This document shows positions 1-8,789 of a stretch of 26,280 nt of DNA, in pieces. A model generated the notes under the pieces. It saw only the letters and a list, made by a program, of their open reading frames with translations, made no database searches and was not told where the DNA came from. Location of the stretch: contig MU617028.1 in NCBI GenBank assembly GCA_025201705.1, forward strand, positions 1 through 26,280. The letters run 5' to 3'. Position 1 is the first letter of the stretch. Each line of letters opens with the position of its first letter. The stretch comes from Dissophora ornata. Taxonomy: Eukaryota > Mortierellomycota > Mortierellomycetes > Mortierellales > Mortierellaceae. The translations under genes and the position numbers were made by a program.

Positions 1-346
1 AAAAAAAAAAAGTGACTGACAGCGCCAGCCCATGTACCCCTTTGCAGCAAATTGAAAGTGGAGGGTGGGGAGGGGAAGCTGGACAGATGAAGCATGGAAC
101 CACAGAGAGAGCTTTTAGGCTGAAAAAAAGCTCAATCATCAGAACAAGTGGAAAGGATTCACTTCGCGATGGCCGTTCGACGACACCCATTTTTGCGCCC
201 TTTGGAAGCAGAGTCTCAAGAAACGCTAACTCCTCGAGTTTGTCTTCTCCGAGGAGTTTCAGCGTGCTGTCTGCTCGCTTTCTTGAAGGTACTACTAGGA
301 GTGCGCCAGACAGCGCGATCATTAAGGTCAACTCATCCAAGACCAT
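1..346 (-). other. Ambiguous open frame running off the left edge
   Basis: A minus-strand frame opens at an ATG (346-344) and stays open to base 1, about 115 codons, without reaching a stop. Its translation looks partly protein-like (Leu- and Glu-rich stretches, some hydrophobic segments), but I recognise no family and it ends in a T-run-encoded Phe stretch at the edge. A plus-strand frame over the same bases is also open as far as the stop at 417-419, and plus-strand AATAAA motifs occur at 368-373 and 410-415. Only one strand, or neither, can be the real exon. Base 1 of the window cuts whatever gene this might be. Confidence 0.2.
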
Positions 347-737
347 TGACGAAGCCTCGGCAGTGACAATAAACGCTACGACAAAGCACAATTCCTATAT
401 TTGTAACAGAATAAAGTGAAATCAGATGCCGATCGGTTTCTTTATTCAAAATTTTCAATAATGGCACAGGGATTCGCGTTTATAAGATAAAAAAGCGACT
501 GACACTGCGTCGCGATGTCTTTGAGAAGAACAAGAAAAAGAAGTCTCTCTGCATGGTGTATGTCTCAGTTCATGTGCAATGATCATTTTAATTAAGAACA
601 ATCAATAAATGCGATATCGACCATGATATGAGTCGTTATAAGAGGATGAGGAGGCGAGTATTGAGAGTGATGGGTGGCTGAAAGTATCTGTCCTGAAAAC
701 GTAGTGTTGCTAGTTGTGGTTGGTATTGTTTTTTATT

Positions 738-1566
738 CTACTTCTTCTTCAAGAGCGAGGTCAAAACGATGGCTCCTACTGTTACCACAGAACCAACGAT
801 CGCCATTCCGATGTATCCCTCTACAAGAAACCCAAGCATACATGTTTGTCAGTACACAGTGCGACAATCAAGTGTGAATGTAGGTGGCCTTGACAGCCGT
901 GCCTCTGGAGATAAAAGTCACAAATCAAGCACTGACCTTTGGCGACGCGGTCGTCGATCTCCTGTCGAAGGGCGCGGGCCTGTGAGTTGTTGGGCTCGAA
1001 CTCCAGCAAGGATTCGTTGAATTTGCGGGCGTCGTTGTAGTTTCCGAGCTTGAAGTGTCCGAGGGCCAAGTAAAACAGGCACTCGCGTCTCCTGTCCGGC
1101 ACTTCCCTGTAAATTTCTAATGGGTCAAGAGGGGGATTCAAGGCGATTTCAGGAACTGCAGATCAGATTCATGGTCGACGTAGGATAGTGTCGAGTTTTC
1201 ATGGTCGATTTCAATGCAGAATTTTCGACTCTTGGCTAGCAGGGACCGATCACAGCGGGGCAACATACCTGTGAGGAGAAGTACGCCTTGGGTCTGCTCA
1301 CGTCTGTTCTTGCTCTTGATGAGGCCCCAGGCATAGTTGAAGCGCGTCTGCTCCGTGACATATTCGCCTTCACGAATGTACTGCTTCTTTAGGATCTAGT
1401 TTGCGACATTTTTGGGGGTTTAACGGGGAAGGAAGGATTAGGAACGGGTTGTTGGCTGCCTCCTTGAAGCGACTGGAATGTAGGTGGCCTCCTGGTATTA
1501 TACCTCGAGCTGGCTGTCGGAAAGACAGCTGTCGGCATCAGACATGCTGGGCAAGTTGTCGGTCAT
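738..1566 (-). CDS. FIS1: Mitochondrial fission protein Fis1
   Basis: Tail-anchored outer-membrane protein of mitochondria and peroxisomes that takes part in fission through a TPR-like helical bundle. Four exons read on the minus strand: 1566-1504, 1395-1269, 1116-937 and 820-738. They sum to 453 nt, or 150 residues, close to the usual size of about 150. Fis1 hallmarks run across the junctions: an N-terminal arm; [10 protein letters not shown]; then [18 protein letters not shown], the core TPR helix; and FEPNNSQA followed by IDDRVAK. The last exon encodes one hydrophobic transmembrane segment followed by a Lys-Lys-Lys tail, the expected tail anchor. The start is the only ATG in exon 1 that keeps the arm complete. 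Introns are 108, 152 and 116 nt. AATAAA on the minus strand occurs immediately after the stop and again at 446-441. The gene diverges from CBP4. Confidence 0.93.
876..890. repeat. 15-bp sequence shared with another FIS1 intron, copy 1
   Basis: The plus-strand sequence gaatgtaggtggcct lies inside FIS1 intron 3 (936-821). An identical copy in the same orientation lies in FIS1 intron 1 at 1476-1490, exactly 600 bp away. The bases on either side differ. Confidence 0.6.
1476..1490. repeat. 15-bp sequence shared with another FIS1 intron, copy 2
   Basis: Second copy of gaatgtaggtggcct, inside FIS1 intron 1 (1503-1396) and close to its 5' splice site in the sense of the gene. Intron 2 lacks this sequence, but it carries its own 11-bp direct repeat (ttcatggtcga at 1168-1178 and 1198-1208). 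Confidence 0.6.
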
Positions 1567-1828
1567 GGTCGTGGTTAATTTGCTGGGTAGGTGTGAGGAA
1601 GAGATGTGGGTCAGTCCTGCATTGGTGCATGCTCTTCTCATGCGACCAGAGAGCGATCACATGATTTTACACGTCATATCGTTTTTTTTTCTTTTTTTTT
1701 TTTAGTAATTGCCTTTTTCAGTGATCGGCTACTGCGTTGCTGCACGCTGTCTCCACACGCACATCGCTCCTCCGAAGCAGACTTCCCTCCTCCGTGCATC
1801 CGCCGCCTACATTCACGCACAATTCACC
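1567..1828. promoter_or_regulatory. Divergent promoter of FIS1 and CBP4
   Basis: The 262 bp between the start codons of the minus-strand FIS1 and the plus-strand CBP4 must hold both 5' leaders and both promoters. It contains a long T tract (about 1681-1704), which is a plausible nucleosome-excluding element. I see no clear TATA box. Both products are mitochondrial, so shared control is plausible but is inference. Confidence 0.6.
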
Positions 1829-2265
1829 ATGGGCAACTATCCAAAAGCATTTGCTGTCGGGTTCGGAATTGTCGGGCTGGGATATGCCCTCATGATCACC
1901 ACTGTGCCCACAGAGGAACAGCTCTACGAGGCATGTCTTTTTTCATTCCGCCGGAAAACAGATCCGAACGCGTCTCGACAATGCCTTTCTGTGCAACTTT
2001 AATAACAGCTCCACGCACAGGGACAGCAAGCAACTGGAACCGAGTGGAATCGAGCTTCAAATGTAGTTGCTAACCGAATGCCCGCGATTCAATTCATGCG
2101 TTGATGTGTTGTAAATAGAAACTATCCCCAGAGCTCAAGAAGCAGTACGAGCAGGTCAAGGCAGACCAAGCACGTCGTCAGGCCTTCTCCGATGTATTAA
2201 AGAAAGCCGCAGCCGACCCCGAGCCAATGTGGATCAAGAAGAAGGACACGCCCAAGGATCAATAA
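1829..2265 (+). CDS. CBP4: Cbp4-like assembly factor for mitochondrial complex III
   Basis: Small inner-membrane protein expected to assist assembly of the cytochrome bc1 complex, as Cbp4 does with Cbp3 and Cbp6 in yeast. Two exons, 1829-1930 and 2119-2265, encode 82 residues. The start has a hydrophobic transmembrane stretch at residues 7-24, followed by TTVPTEEQLYE at the end of exon 1. Exon 2 continues with KLSPELKKQYEQ. This proline-threonine-x-x-glutamine-leucine, then LSPEL and QYE arrangement is the Cbp4 signature. A proline-tryptophan-containing, Lys-rich tail follows. Yeast Cbp4 is about twice as long, so this is a short form. Frame and homology put the junction at GAG|AAA, so the intron begins with GC (gcatgt) and ends in tag, an inferred GC-AG intron of 188 nt. 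It contains a gctaac branch-like site. Confidence 0.78.
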
Positions 2266-2759
2266 GGGGCAAACGACCTGATCCACTATTTCCATTGTCT
2301 ATAACTCCAAGCCTGACTCTTGTTCGCTGTTTTTCTTGTATTCTAGTCCCCTTCTCTGCATCTAACCTTCATAGACATCATTTCATAACAAAAACAAAAG
2401 CAAACAAAAAAAAGTGCCCACCGAACTGCAGTCTTCATGGTCAAGAGTGATGGGTGAGATGTATCTTCAAGCCCTGTCCAGCACAAGAAAAACAAGGGCT
2501 GTGCGCTGCTGCGAGATGGCACTTATTTTTTACCCTCCCAAACGTTAAACTGAAAGCAATTCATTATTTACAAGGGTACAAAGGTTGCCAGAGACAAACG
2601 TTGTTGCATGCATTTGGCACAACCTTTGTTCTTCACTTCTCCACATACAGCCTTTTATCATCTCATTCGATCTTCATAAACGAGTGTCAGCATCACCTTG
2701 TCCATGGAAACGGTCAGGACCATCTGGACCTCATTCACACAAGCATTAACAACAGCATC
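2266..2759. other. CBP4 3' region and APH1 leader/promoter
   Basis: This 494 bp stretch without a main gene holds the CBP4 3' flank (A-rich, about 2385-2414) and the upstream region of APH1. Features I can support inside it are an inverted repeat at 2578-2629 and a short uORF at 2704-2763, listed separately. Other open frames here are short and resemble no family. Confidence 0.5.
2578..2629. repeat. Inverted repeat upstream of APH1
   Basis: acaaaggttg (2578-2587) is matched by its exact reverse complement caacctttgt (2620-2629) with 32 bp between them. With a two-base bulge, the pairing extends inward by a further cca/tgg. It could form a hairpin in RNA if transcribed, or be a dyad protein-binding site. 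It lies 131 bp before the APH1 start codon. Confidence 0.45.
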
Positions 2760-2763
2760 ATGA
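2704..2763 (+). promoter_or_regulatory. uORF whose stop overlaps the APH1 start (ATGA)
   Basis: An ATG in a ccATGG context at 2704 opens a 19-codon frame that ends at TGA 2761-2763. The APH1 start codon is 2760-2762, so stop and start share the bases ATGA. If transcription begins upstream of 2704, translation of APH1 would need leaky scanning or termination-reinitiation. The peptide itself has no recognisable motif. The overlap is seen directly; a regulatory role is inferred. Confidence 0.45.
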
Positions 2764-3806
2764 CCCTCCTTACCTTCTTTGGATGCACCCTCACGGCTTA
2801 CGGCCCTAGTCTGGCCATCTTCTTTGGCTTCGTCGCACCCAATCCCCAGCTCGTTATCCTCATGGTCTCGAGGTGAGACGAGCTTCCAGCTTGGCTTTCC
2901 TGCTTGATCGTTGTCACCGTGGGACTCGGGCCACAGCAGTGTTCAGCTAACACGCTGGCCGCTTTCTGCTATTTACTTTGCAACCTACTATAGTGCCTTC
3001 TTCTGGCTGCTGTCTCTCCTCCTTGCATCAGCAATATGGTTCATTGCCACAAACAGTCGAAACACTTACACCTCCACCATCATCTACACAGTCCTCCTAC
3101 AGGAGCTGTTTCGGTGGCTCCTCTATTTACTAATTAAGTAACGTATCGCGCGGACGAGCACTTCCTTCCTATGATCAATTGAGCTGCTATTTGTGTGCTT
3201 TGCGTGTTGTCGCCAAATGAGACTTATTAACCTCAATGTCGGCTTTCGATGATAGTCGTGCAGAGGAAGGACTGAACATGGTGGCGAAGCATCCAAAGTC
3301 GCAATTTAATCGATCTGGATACGCATTCTCTGCTGGAATGGGGTTCGGATTGATGTTCGGCATCATCTCCTACATCACTCAGCTTGTACAAGCCCTAGGG
3401 CCTGGCGTCCTCATGTGTGCCTCCTGTCCGAGCATATCCCTCTACTTTATTTCAGGTACCGATTGCTCAGCTGGATCCCGCTGCAATCTCTGCGAGTGAT
3501 GAAGAATAGGCAACTAATCCTTGATTTCACTCGCACACACCAATAGCGATAACGACATGCATATTCATCCTGCATCATTGCGCGTGGATGATGATCTCAT
3601 TCACAGGATTCACTCAGCGCTCGTATGCTCGCATCCTCTGGGTCCTGATTACCCACTACGGAGCCTCTTATCTGACACTGCTCAATTCCAACACCAACGT
3701 CAACCTTGGATGTGCGTATTCCATCATGGGCAACGTCGTGCTCTTGATAGCATCTGTGATCATTGTTGTAGCAGACGTGCGGAATCTTCACCAAAAACTC
3801 GCGTAA
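2760..3806 (+). CDS. APH1: Gamma-secretase subunit APH-1
   Basis: Multi-pass scaffold subunit of gamma-secretase, the intramembrane protease formed with presenilin, nicastrin and PEN-2. Four exons (2760-2872, 2994-3137, 3256-3455, 3547-3806; introns 121, 118 and 91 nt) encode 238 residues, against about 250-265 in animals. The start aligns with the family: an N-terminal FFGCT motif and a GPS/GPA-like first helix. Residues 38-50 (SAFFWLLSLLLAS) match the invariant AFFWLVSLLLAS of the second helix. The GxxxGxxxG packing motif of the fourth helix is intact at Gly113, Gly117 and Gly121. LGPGV follows at 133-137. The two functionally important membrane histidines are present as His163 (three residues before Trp166) and His189. 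No key residue is missing. It is convergent with SLS1, with 152 bp between the stop codons. AATAAA is at 3867-3872. Confidence 0.93.
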
Positions 3807-3866
3807 ATTCACCAAGCATGACCGCTGCCGTAGATGCCGTAGATGACGAAGGCCCTTCTTTATAGT

Positions 3867-3872
3867 AATAAA
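3867..3872 (+). terminator. Polyadenylation signal of APH1
   Basis: AATAAA 61 nt after the APH1 stop. The opposite strand has AATAAA at 3930-3925, about 30 nt beyond the SLS1 stop (3959), so the two convergent 3' ends may overlap. Confidence 0.6.
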
Positions 3873-3958
3873 CACTAAGCCAGAAGCGCTGCGAATGTGA
3901 GATATCGGTCTATGGAATATGCAGTTTATTTTAGATGATGATAGTCCATGCTGCAAAT

Positions 3959-6371
3959 TTAGAGGGTACGGCTCAAGTGCAACGTAGCATTGATGAAATC
4001 GTCCCAGTTCTCTAAAGACGACGTTGCGGGTAATGATAATGGTGTAGATGTGGCATCGCCTTCGACGGACACTGTTCCTGACGCCAGTGGTACTGGGAGA
4101 AGCTGTGAGGGTTTGGAAGAACAAAGCGACATTAGCGGACTAAAATTTAAAGCTTGGCTCCTTCCACTGTTCGAATTCACAATTCATACCTTGAGTTCCT
4201 GTCTTCGGACATGGCCGTGCTGGTCTACTATATCTGAGGCAACGAGTGGTAGTCCATGGTAGTTAAAAACACCACTTGTCTTAAACAAGATAGTGCTCAA
4301 GGTATGGGTAGGCGCAGATCCTAAGCCCACTTGTGAGGCGGCAGGTGTCGTGGACAAGTCCTTGAACGAAAAGAAACTAGGGCACTGTAACCTGTTGGCG
4401 TAAGGTAATGTTGTCTGGCTCATCAATTCCTTCAGAGCAGGTGATTCTGCCTCAATTCTGGTCGACAGTTCGCTCCTGATCTGAATATCCGTTGGCTGAC
4501 CAAGCATCATCAAGTTGGCGAAAAACTGTCTATTGAGGACCTTCCCATCCCGAACACACAGCTCGCCTTCGTTATTCAAAGTGAAAGTGATGCGGAGCGG
4601 GCTTAGAGCCATGTCCTGTGAGATAGTGGAGTGCGATAGTCTGGAAGACGGGATATACTCGGCTTCAATAGTCTTGCTCTTTGGAGACACTAAAGGGAGC
4701 GTAGTCACGGCTTTGAAAAATGGCAAACTGTGGCAAATGTAAAGAGTATAAATACACCAATGTACGCAGTATGATTGAGGCGAACAAGACACCAATAAGC
4801 CGCACGGTTACCTTGGAAGGAAGTATGGCTTGTCGGCGTCCTTGAGCCACTCTTCCAAGTCCAGCGTGTCAAATGCAGTTGGGAATGGAAGATTTGTCAT
4901 CTGGGGGTTTCTGTTGTGGAAGAGCAGCTGTCCAAACTGTGCTGAAAGGTCAAAAATTTGATGTGCTTCAAGAGCACCATCCACTGAACTCTTTAGATGT
5001 TTCCTTAGTTCTTCCAGTGTCCCAATGTTGCCCGGAGAGGATTGTACAGGGTGTATTGTGAGGTTATCCAGTGTTCTATCTGCATCCTATTGAAATGTTA
5101 AACCGGCAGTTAAAGTGGTGAGCCTCATTCATCATGAAGATGTTTCGTGATCCAGGAAGTCAAGTGGAAGAACTTACGGGCTCTGTTTGACAGACTCGAA
5201 AGAAGGACTTTTGGCTCTCGTCCACGGTCATGGAGACGGAATCGAAGACCGGGAACATACCCACAGGCTTCAATTCGTCCTCCTGGTGCAAGAACGTGAA
5301 ACTTTCAGCGCCACTTGTTGACTAGTTTGCAAAAAAAAAAATCATTAGATCGAATGTTTGGAGTGTTCCCTGGGCCGGTCAGAGGCAGCATTTTCCTCTG
5401 CCCACGCATACTTTGTGTAGCTTGAGGTCAAAGAGCCTCTTCGCTTCTTCCATGTCCTTGCTTGATCGGCCAGCGATGATCAGTGTGTTCTCGTCTCCTG
5501 CTGAGACGAACGTTTCGGATCTGCGTGCAATGTCCTCCAAAACTGGGGGCTCCTTCATGACCAGGTCCTTGTCGCTGTAAGATGAAATATTCCAGACCTC
5601 CTCTGTTACCGCTACTATTTCGCTAATCCGAGATTGAGCTTCCTGAATCGACTCGCTAGCTCCACGGATGATATACGTTTCATTCGCAATGTTGATTGAG
5701 ATGCGAACATTCTTTTCTCTCTCAAGTCCTCTCAGAGAATCGCCCTCGGATCCCAGGATGAAGAAAAGTTCTCTCTTGTTGGAAGGAAAAACTTTTTGAA
5801 ATACAGGCTCTGCAGCGGTGTAAGGATCTTCAACTACAGGCGGCTTTGGTTTAGGAGCCTTGACATTGAGATTCATAAGAATCATGATTTGGTTGACCAG
5901 GACCGACTTCCTGCCGTTGGCGGGCATATTTTGCGAGCGCAGGACGTCCTTGAGCTGGCCCACATTGAACGAGGTAGCTACAGCATCCTTAAGCTTGTTG
6001 AATTCATCGACAGAGATGCTGCTGTTGGCGGGTTTGAGGGCTAGGACATCCTCGAGGGTGACTTTTGCTTTCGTGGAGGAGGGGCTGGTGTAGAGGTCAC
6101 TGATGAGGGTTTTCGAGATGCTGTCGAGGGTTGCAGGATCGATTGTAGACACTTTTTTTGCCTCAGCTGTGGTCTTCCTCGATGCGGGTCCGGCGGAAGT
6201 GGAGGACGTGGAGAAGCAGGGGCCAAAGTTGCTGGTGCTCTGGATCGTGCTGATCCGGCTAATCCTGCTTCCTGCCACGGCGCTCTGTTTACGACTATTG
6301 CGGCAGATGCCTGCCCTTGTGAGAGAGGAGGCAAGCCAATGTGCGCTGTTCTGGCAAGGGATCCTGCTCAT
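3959..6371 (-). CDS. SLS1: Mitochondrial inner-membrane regulator Sls1
   Basis: Matrix-side inner-membrane protein that coordinates expression of mitochondrially encoded genes, in yeast acting near the mitochondrial RNA polymerase. Five exons, 6371-5412, 5321-5178, 5086-4812, 4727-4190 and 4102-3959, join to 686 residues (yeast about 640). Introns are 84-91 nt. The first 60 residues are Arg/Ser-rich with few acids, as expected for a mitochondrial presequence. A SAP-like segment (about 134-165, with LKDVLRSQNMPANGRKSVL) and two KH-like segments (about 200-252, beginning ELFFILGSEGDSLRG, and about 270-318) follow. The C-terminal half contains an LSAQFGQLLF core typical of the family and ends in a short Trp-containing helix. 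I chose the ATG at 6371 because the open frame further upstream has no ATG. The last acceptor (4104-4103) was chosen on frame and a good branch/pyrimidine tract; the upstream TAG at 4140-4139 would give another tail. Divergent from END3. Confidence 0.87.
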
Positions 6372-6618
6372 GGCTCTTCCTAAATCGATCGTTGGAATGA
6401 GGAGACGAGATCTGATCCACAAAGTTGTGTAAACAGTCGCCGTGCAGCACAGTTCAGGTCGGACAAATCAACGTCACACCCAATTACTTGGAGGTGCCGC
6501 TCTTGCAATACCTTTTCGCTCGCCATCACGTCTTGCACCATCCTCCCTCCCTCCCTCGTTTTCTAACACAAACATCCATCCAACTATCCCACGTTCGCAC
6601 ATACATCGTACTCCTATC
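6372..6618. promoter_or_regulatory. Divergent promoter of SLS1 and END3
   Basis: 247 bp separate the two start codons. The END3 side is pyrimidine-rich (tccctccctccctcg near 6543). I see no TATA box. Confidence 0.5.
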
Positions 6619-8574
6619 ATGGACATGTCCCAGGCTGAGCGGCAGAAATATGCCGAGATATTCTCTAGTCTCAACCCCACCAACGGCTACATCACTGGTG
6701 AGGCCTCCATCCTCTTCTTCAGCCCTCATCCACGCGCCACCATTCACCTCTTGCTAGCTTAGACTGCCCACTGTTGCCACTTGCATCCACACACACTGAT
6801 GCGATGAAGGGGCCAATGGAGCGAATACACTACTCACGCGAGCGCTACTACCGTATCCACCATGGTTAGGTGTCCAGGCGCGACAGATTTTCATGAACTC
6901 AGGACTCCCCGTTCACAAGCTTGGTCAGATTTGGTATGTTGTGTATCTGTGCTCTGGTCGGATCCAAGTCGCACTTCAGCATACCCTTCGGTGTTGATAT
7001 TGATGCTTTTGGTCATTGACATTCAGGGATATCTGCGATATTGACAAGGATGGAAATATGGACTTTGACGAGTTTTGTCTGGCCCTTCGCTTCGTATATG
7101 CCTCCATCAATGGCGAGATCTCCGACATTCCAGCCACGCTCCCTCCCCACTTGATCCCACCATCAAAGGTACACTACTTTGCCAGCCAAGGATACAACCA
7201 GTCGTACATGCAGCAGTCGCAACCCACAGGCGCCTTCATGTCGCCATCTCAGTCATACAGTCAACAGAGCTCAAACTATTCAGCTATTTCTGTCCTCGTA
7301 AGTTTGAAGAAGAGCACACATACTACATGTCTTGCTACACCATTTGCGTATGAATGAAATCAGGCATCTAACCGTACCAACCTGCATTTGCGCCCATCAG
7401 GACACTGCGGCAGCGACTGCCAGTAGCTTGTCGGATGATTTTGATTGGTATATTGCCCCGTCCGACCGCTCCAACTACGAAACTATCTACAAGAATAATG
7501 TTCAAATGTCATCAGGCGAAGTCCGAAGTAAGTGGAATGTTATCTAAGGATTTGGATTCGCTGCGAGCGTTGAGCGTAGGTGCCCCATGATGCCGTCCAA
7601 TATACTCAATATACTCTTCTTGTGCTGATTTACCTCATGCCTTGTGTACTACAGTGGGACAGTTTGAAGACTTATATCAAGCATTGCAAATCCCGAGGGA
7701 GGATATCAACGCAGCTTGGTAGGTTCATTGAGAGGAACCCGCAAACATGCCTGCAGGTTTGATATGATAGACACGCGGAACTCACACAATATATGCCACG
7801 CTAGGTCGTTGGTCAACGTTCACTCGGCCCCTCAGATCGGCAAGGAGCAGTGCATCGTGTTTTTCCATATCCTCAACAGCCGTCGACTTGGGAAGCGTGT
7901 CCCTTCTACTCTTCCAGGCGCTCTTCGGACCTCGTTCCTGGGTGATTCCAACTATGCACTCTCCGACAACTACTCTGTGAACGAGATTCGCCAGCAGGCA
8001 GGAAGACCATCTGTCCCCTTGTCGTTCGCAACAAAATCTGCGTTCTCAAGTGAAAAAGGTCATGTCATGGCAGGCGACTACCTTAGCCGATTAAATCAAA
8101 AAGATCACGCTGCCCACGGTAAGGCTTGAAATCTTAAGGCACTCTGGCATTATAACCTACGATTTTACTGCGACCTGTTTTTGACCCAATGACTTTCTTG
8201 ATATCCATTCAATAGAAACAATGGTACAGGAAGATCGGTTAAAACAGGAGTTGGAGAGTATTAGGCGACAGATCGAAGATGCCGAACAAAAGACGCGGTT
8301 GAGTCGTGGGGACACTGGGGTGACTGTTAAAGAGCTACAGGACTTACTTGCTTACAAACAGCAACAAGTTCTGAACGACGATGCTTCCATTCTCGACCGC
8401 CAGCTGCTGGACCAGGACCGGGAGATCCAGCGACAGCGCGATGCCCTCAAGCAGCTAGACAAGGTGATGCAAGGTCTCCGCGAGCAAAAGGACCTGCTCG
8501 AGACGCACCTAGCGGACTCTGAGAGCGAGGTCCGTGACAGCCAGCGCGAGGTAGAAAGCCTTCGTGGACGCTGA
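6619..8574 (+). CDS. END3: Actin/endocytosis regulator End3
   Basis: EH-domain protein of the Pan1-End3-Sla1 complex that links endocytic sites to actin patch assembly. Seven exons (6619-6697, 6870-6933, 7027-7297, 7401-7527, 7655-7718, 7805-8118, 8216-8574) give 425 residues, close to the family's usual length of about 380-430. The first EH domain (about 1-95) has YAEIFSSLNPTNGYITG, then a complete EF-hand loop DIDKDGNMDFDE with acidic residues at the calcium positions. A Ser/Gln/Tyr-rich linker is followed by the second EH-like domain, starting DDFDWYIAPSDRSNYETIY. Then come FFHILNSR, VPSTLPGALRTSF and the DYLSRL motif, all typical of End3. The C-terminal 120 residues are a strongly charged coiled coil, the expected Pan1-binding part. 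Introns are 88-172 nt. AATAAA at 8607-8612. Confidence 0.93.
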
Positions 8575-8606
8575 AAAAAAACCGAGGTAGATCTTAGATC
8601 ATCTGT

Positions 8607-8612
8607 AATAAA
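8607..8612 (+). terminator. Polyadenylation signal of END3
   Basis: AATAAA 33 nt after the END3 stop. The next start codon in the same direction is at 8790, so the intergenic space is only 215 bp. Confidence 0.55.
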
Positions 8613-8789
8613 GTGATCGTTCACTGCAGGGGTCGAACCTTGGTCTGGGAATTCTTGATTTATTGTGACGGCGTCTCTGTTTGTTTTGGCACATTTTTTT
8701 TTTCCAACCGTTATTTTCTCCCTTTCGCCCAGTGTATACCTTCAACCCTCCTTCCTTCCCTTCCTTTCTTTACTTTCCCCTTTCTTGCC

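Noticed and set aside
3597..4124. Minus-strand frame of 175 codons overlapping the last SLS1 exon and the APH1 exon 4
   Set aside because: It reads antisense through a well-supported APH1 exon and arises only if SLS1 uses the weaker acceptor at 4140-4139.
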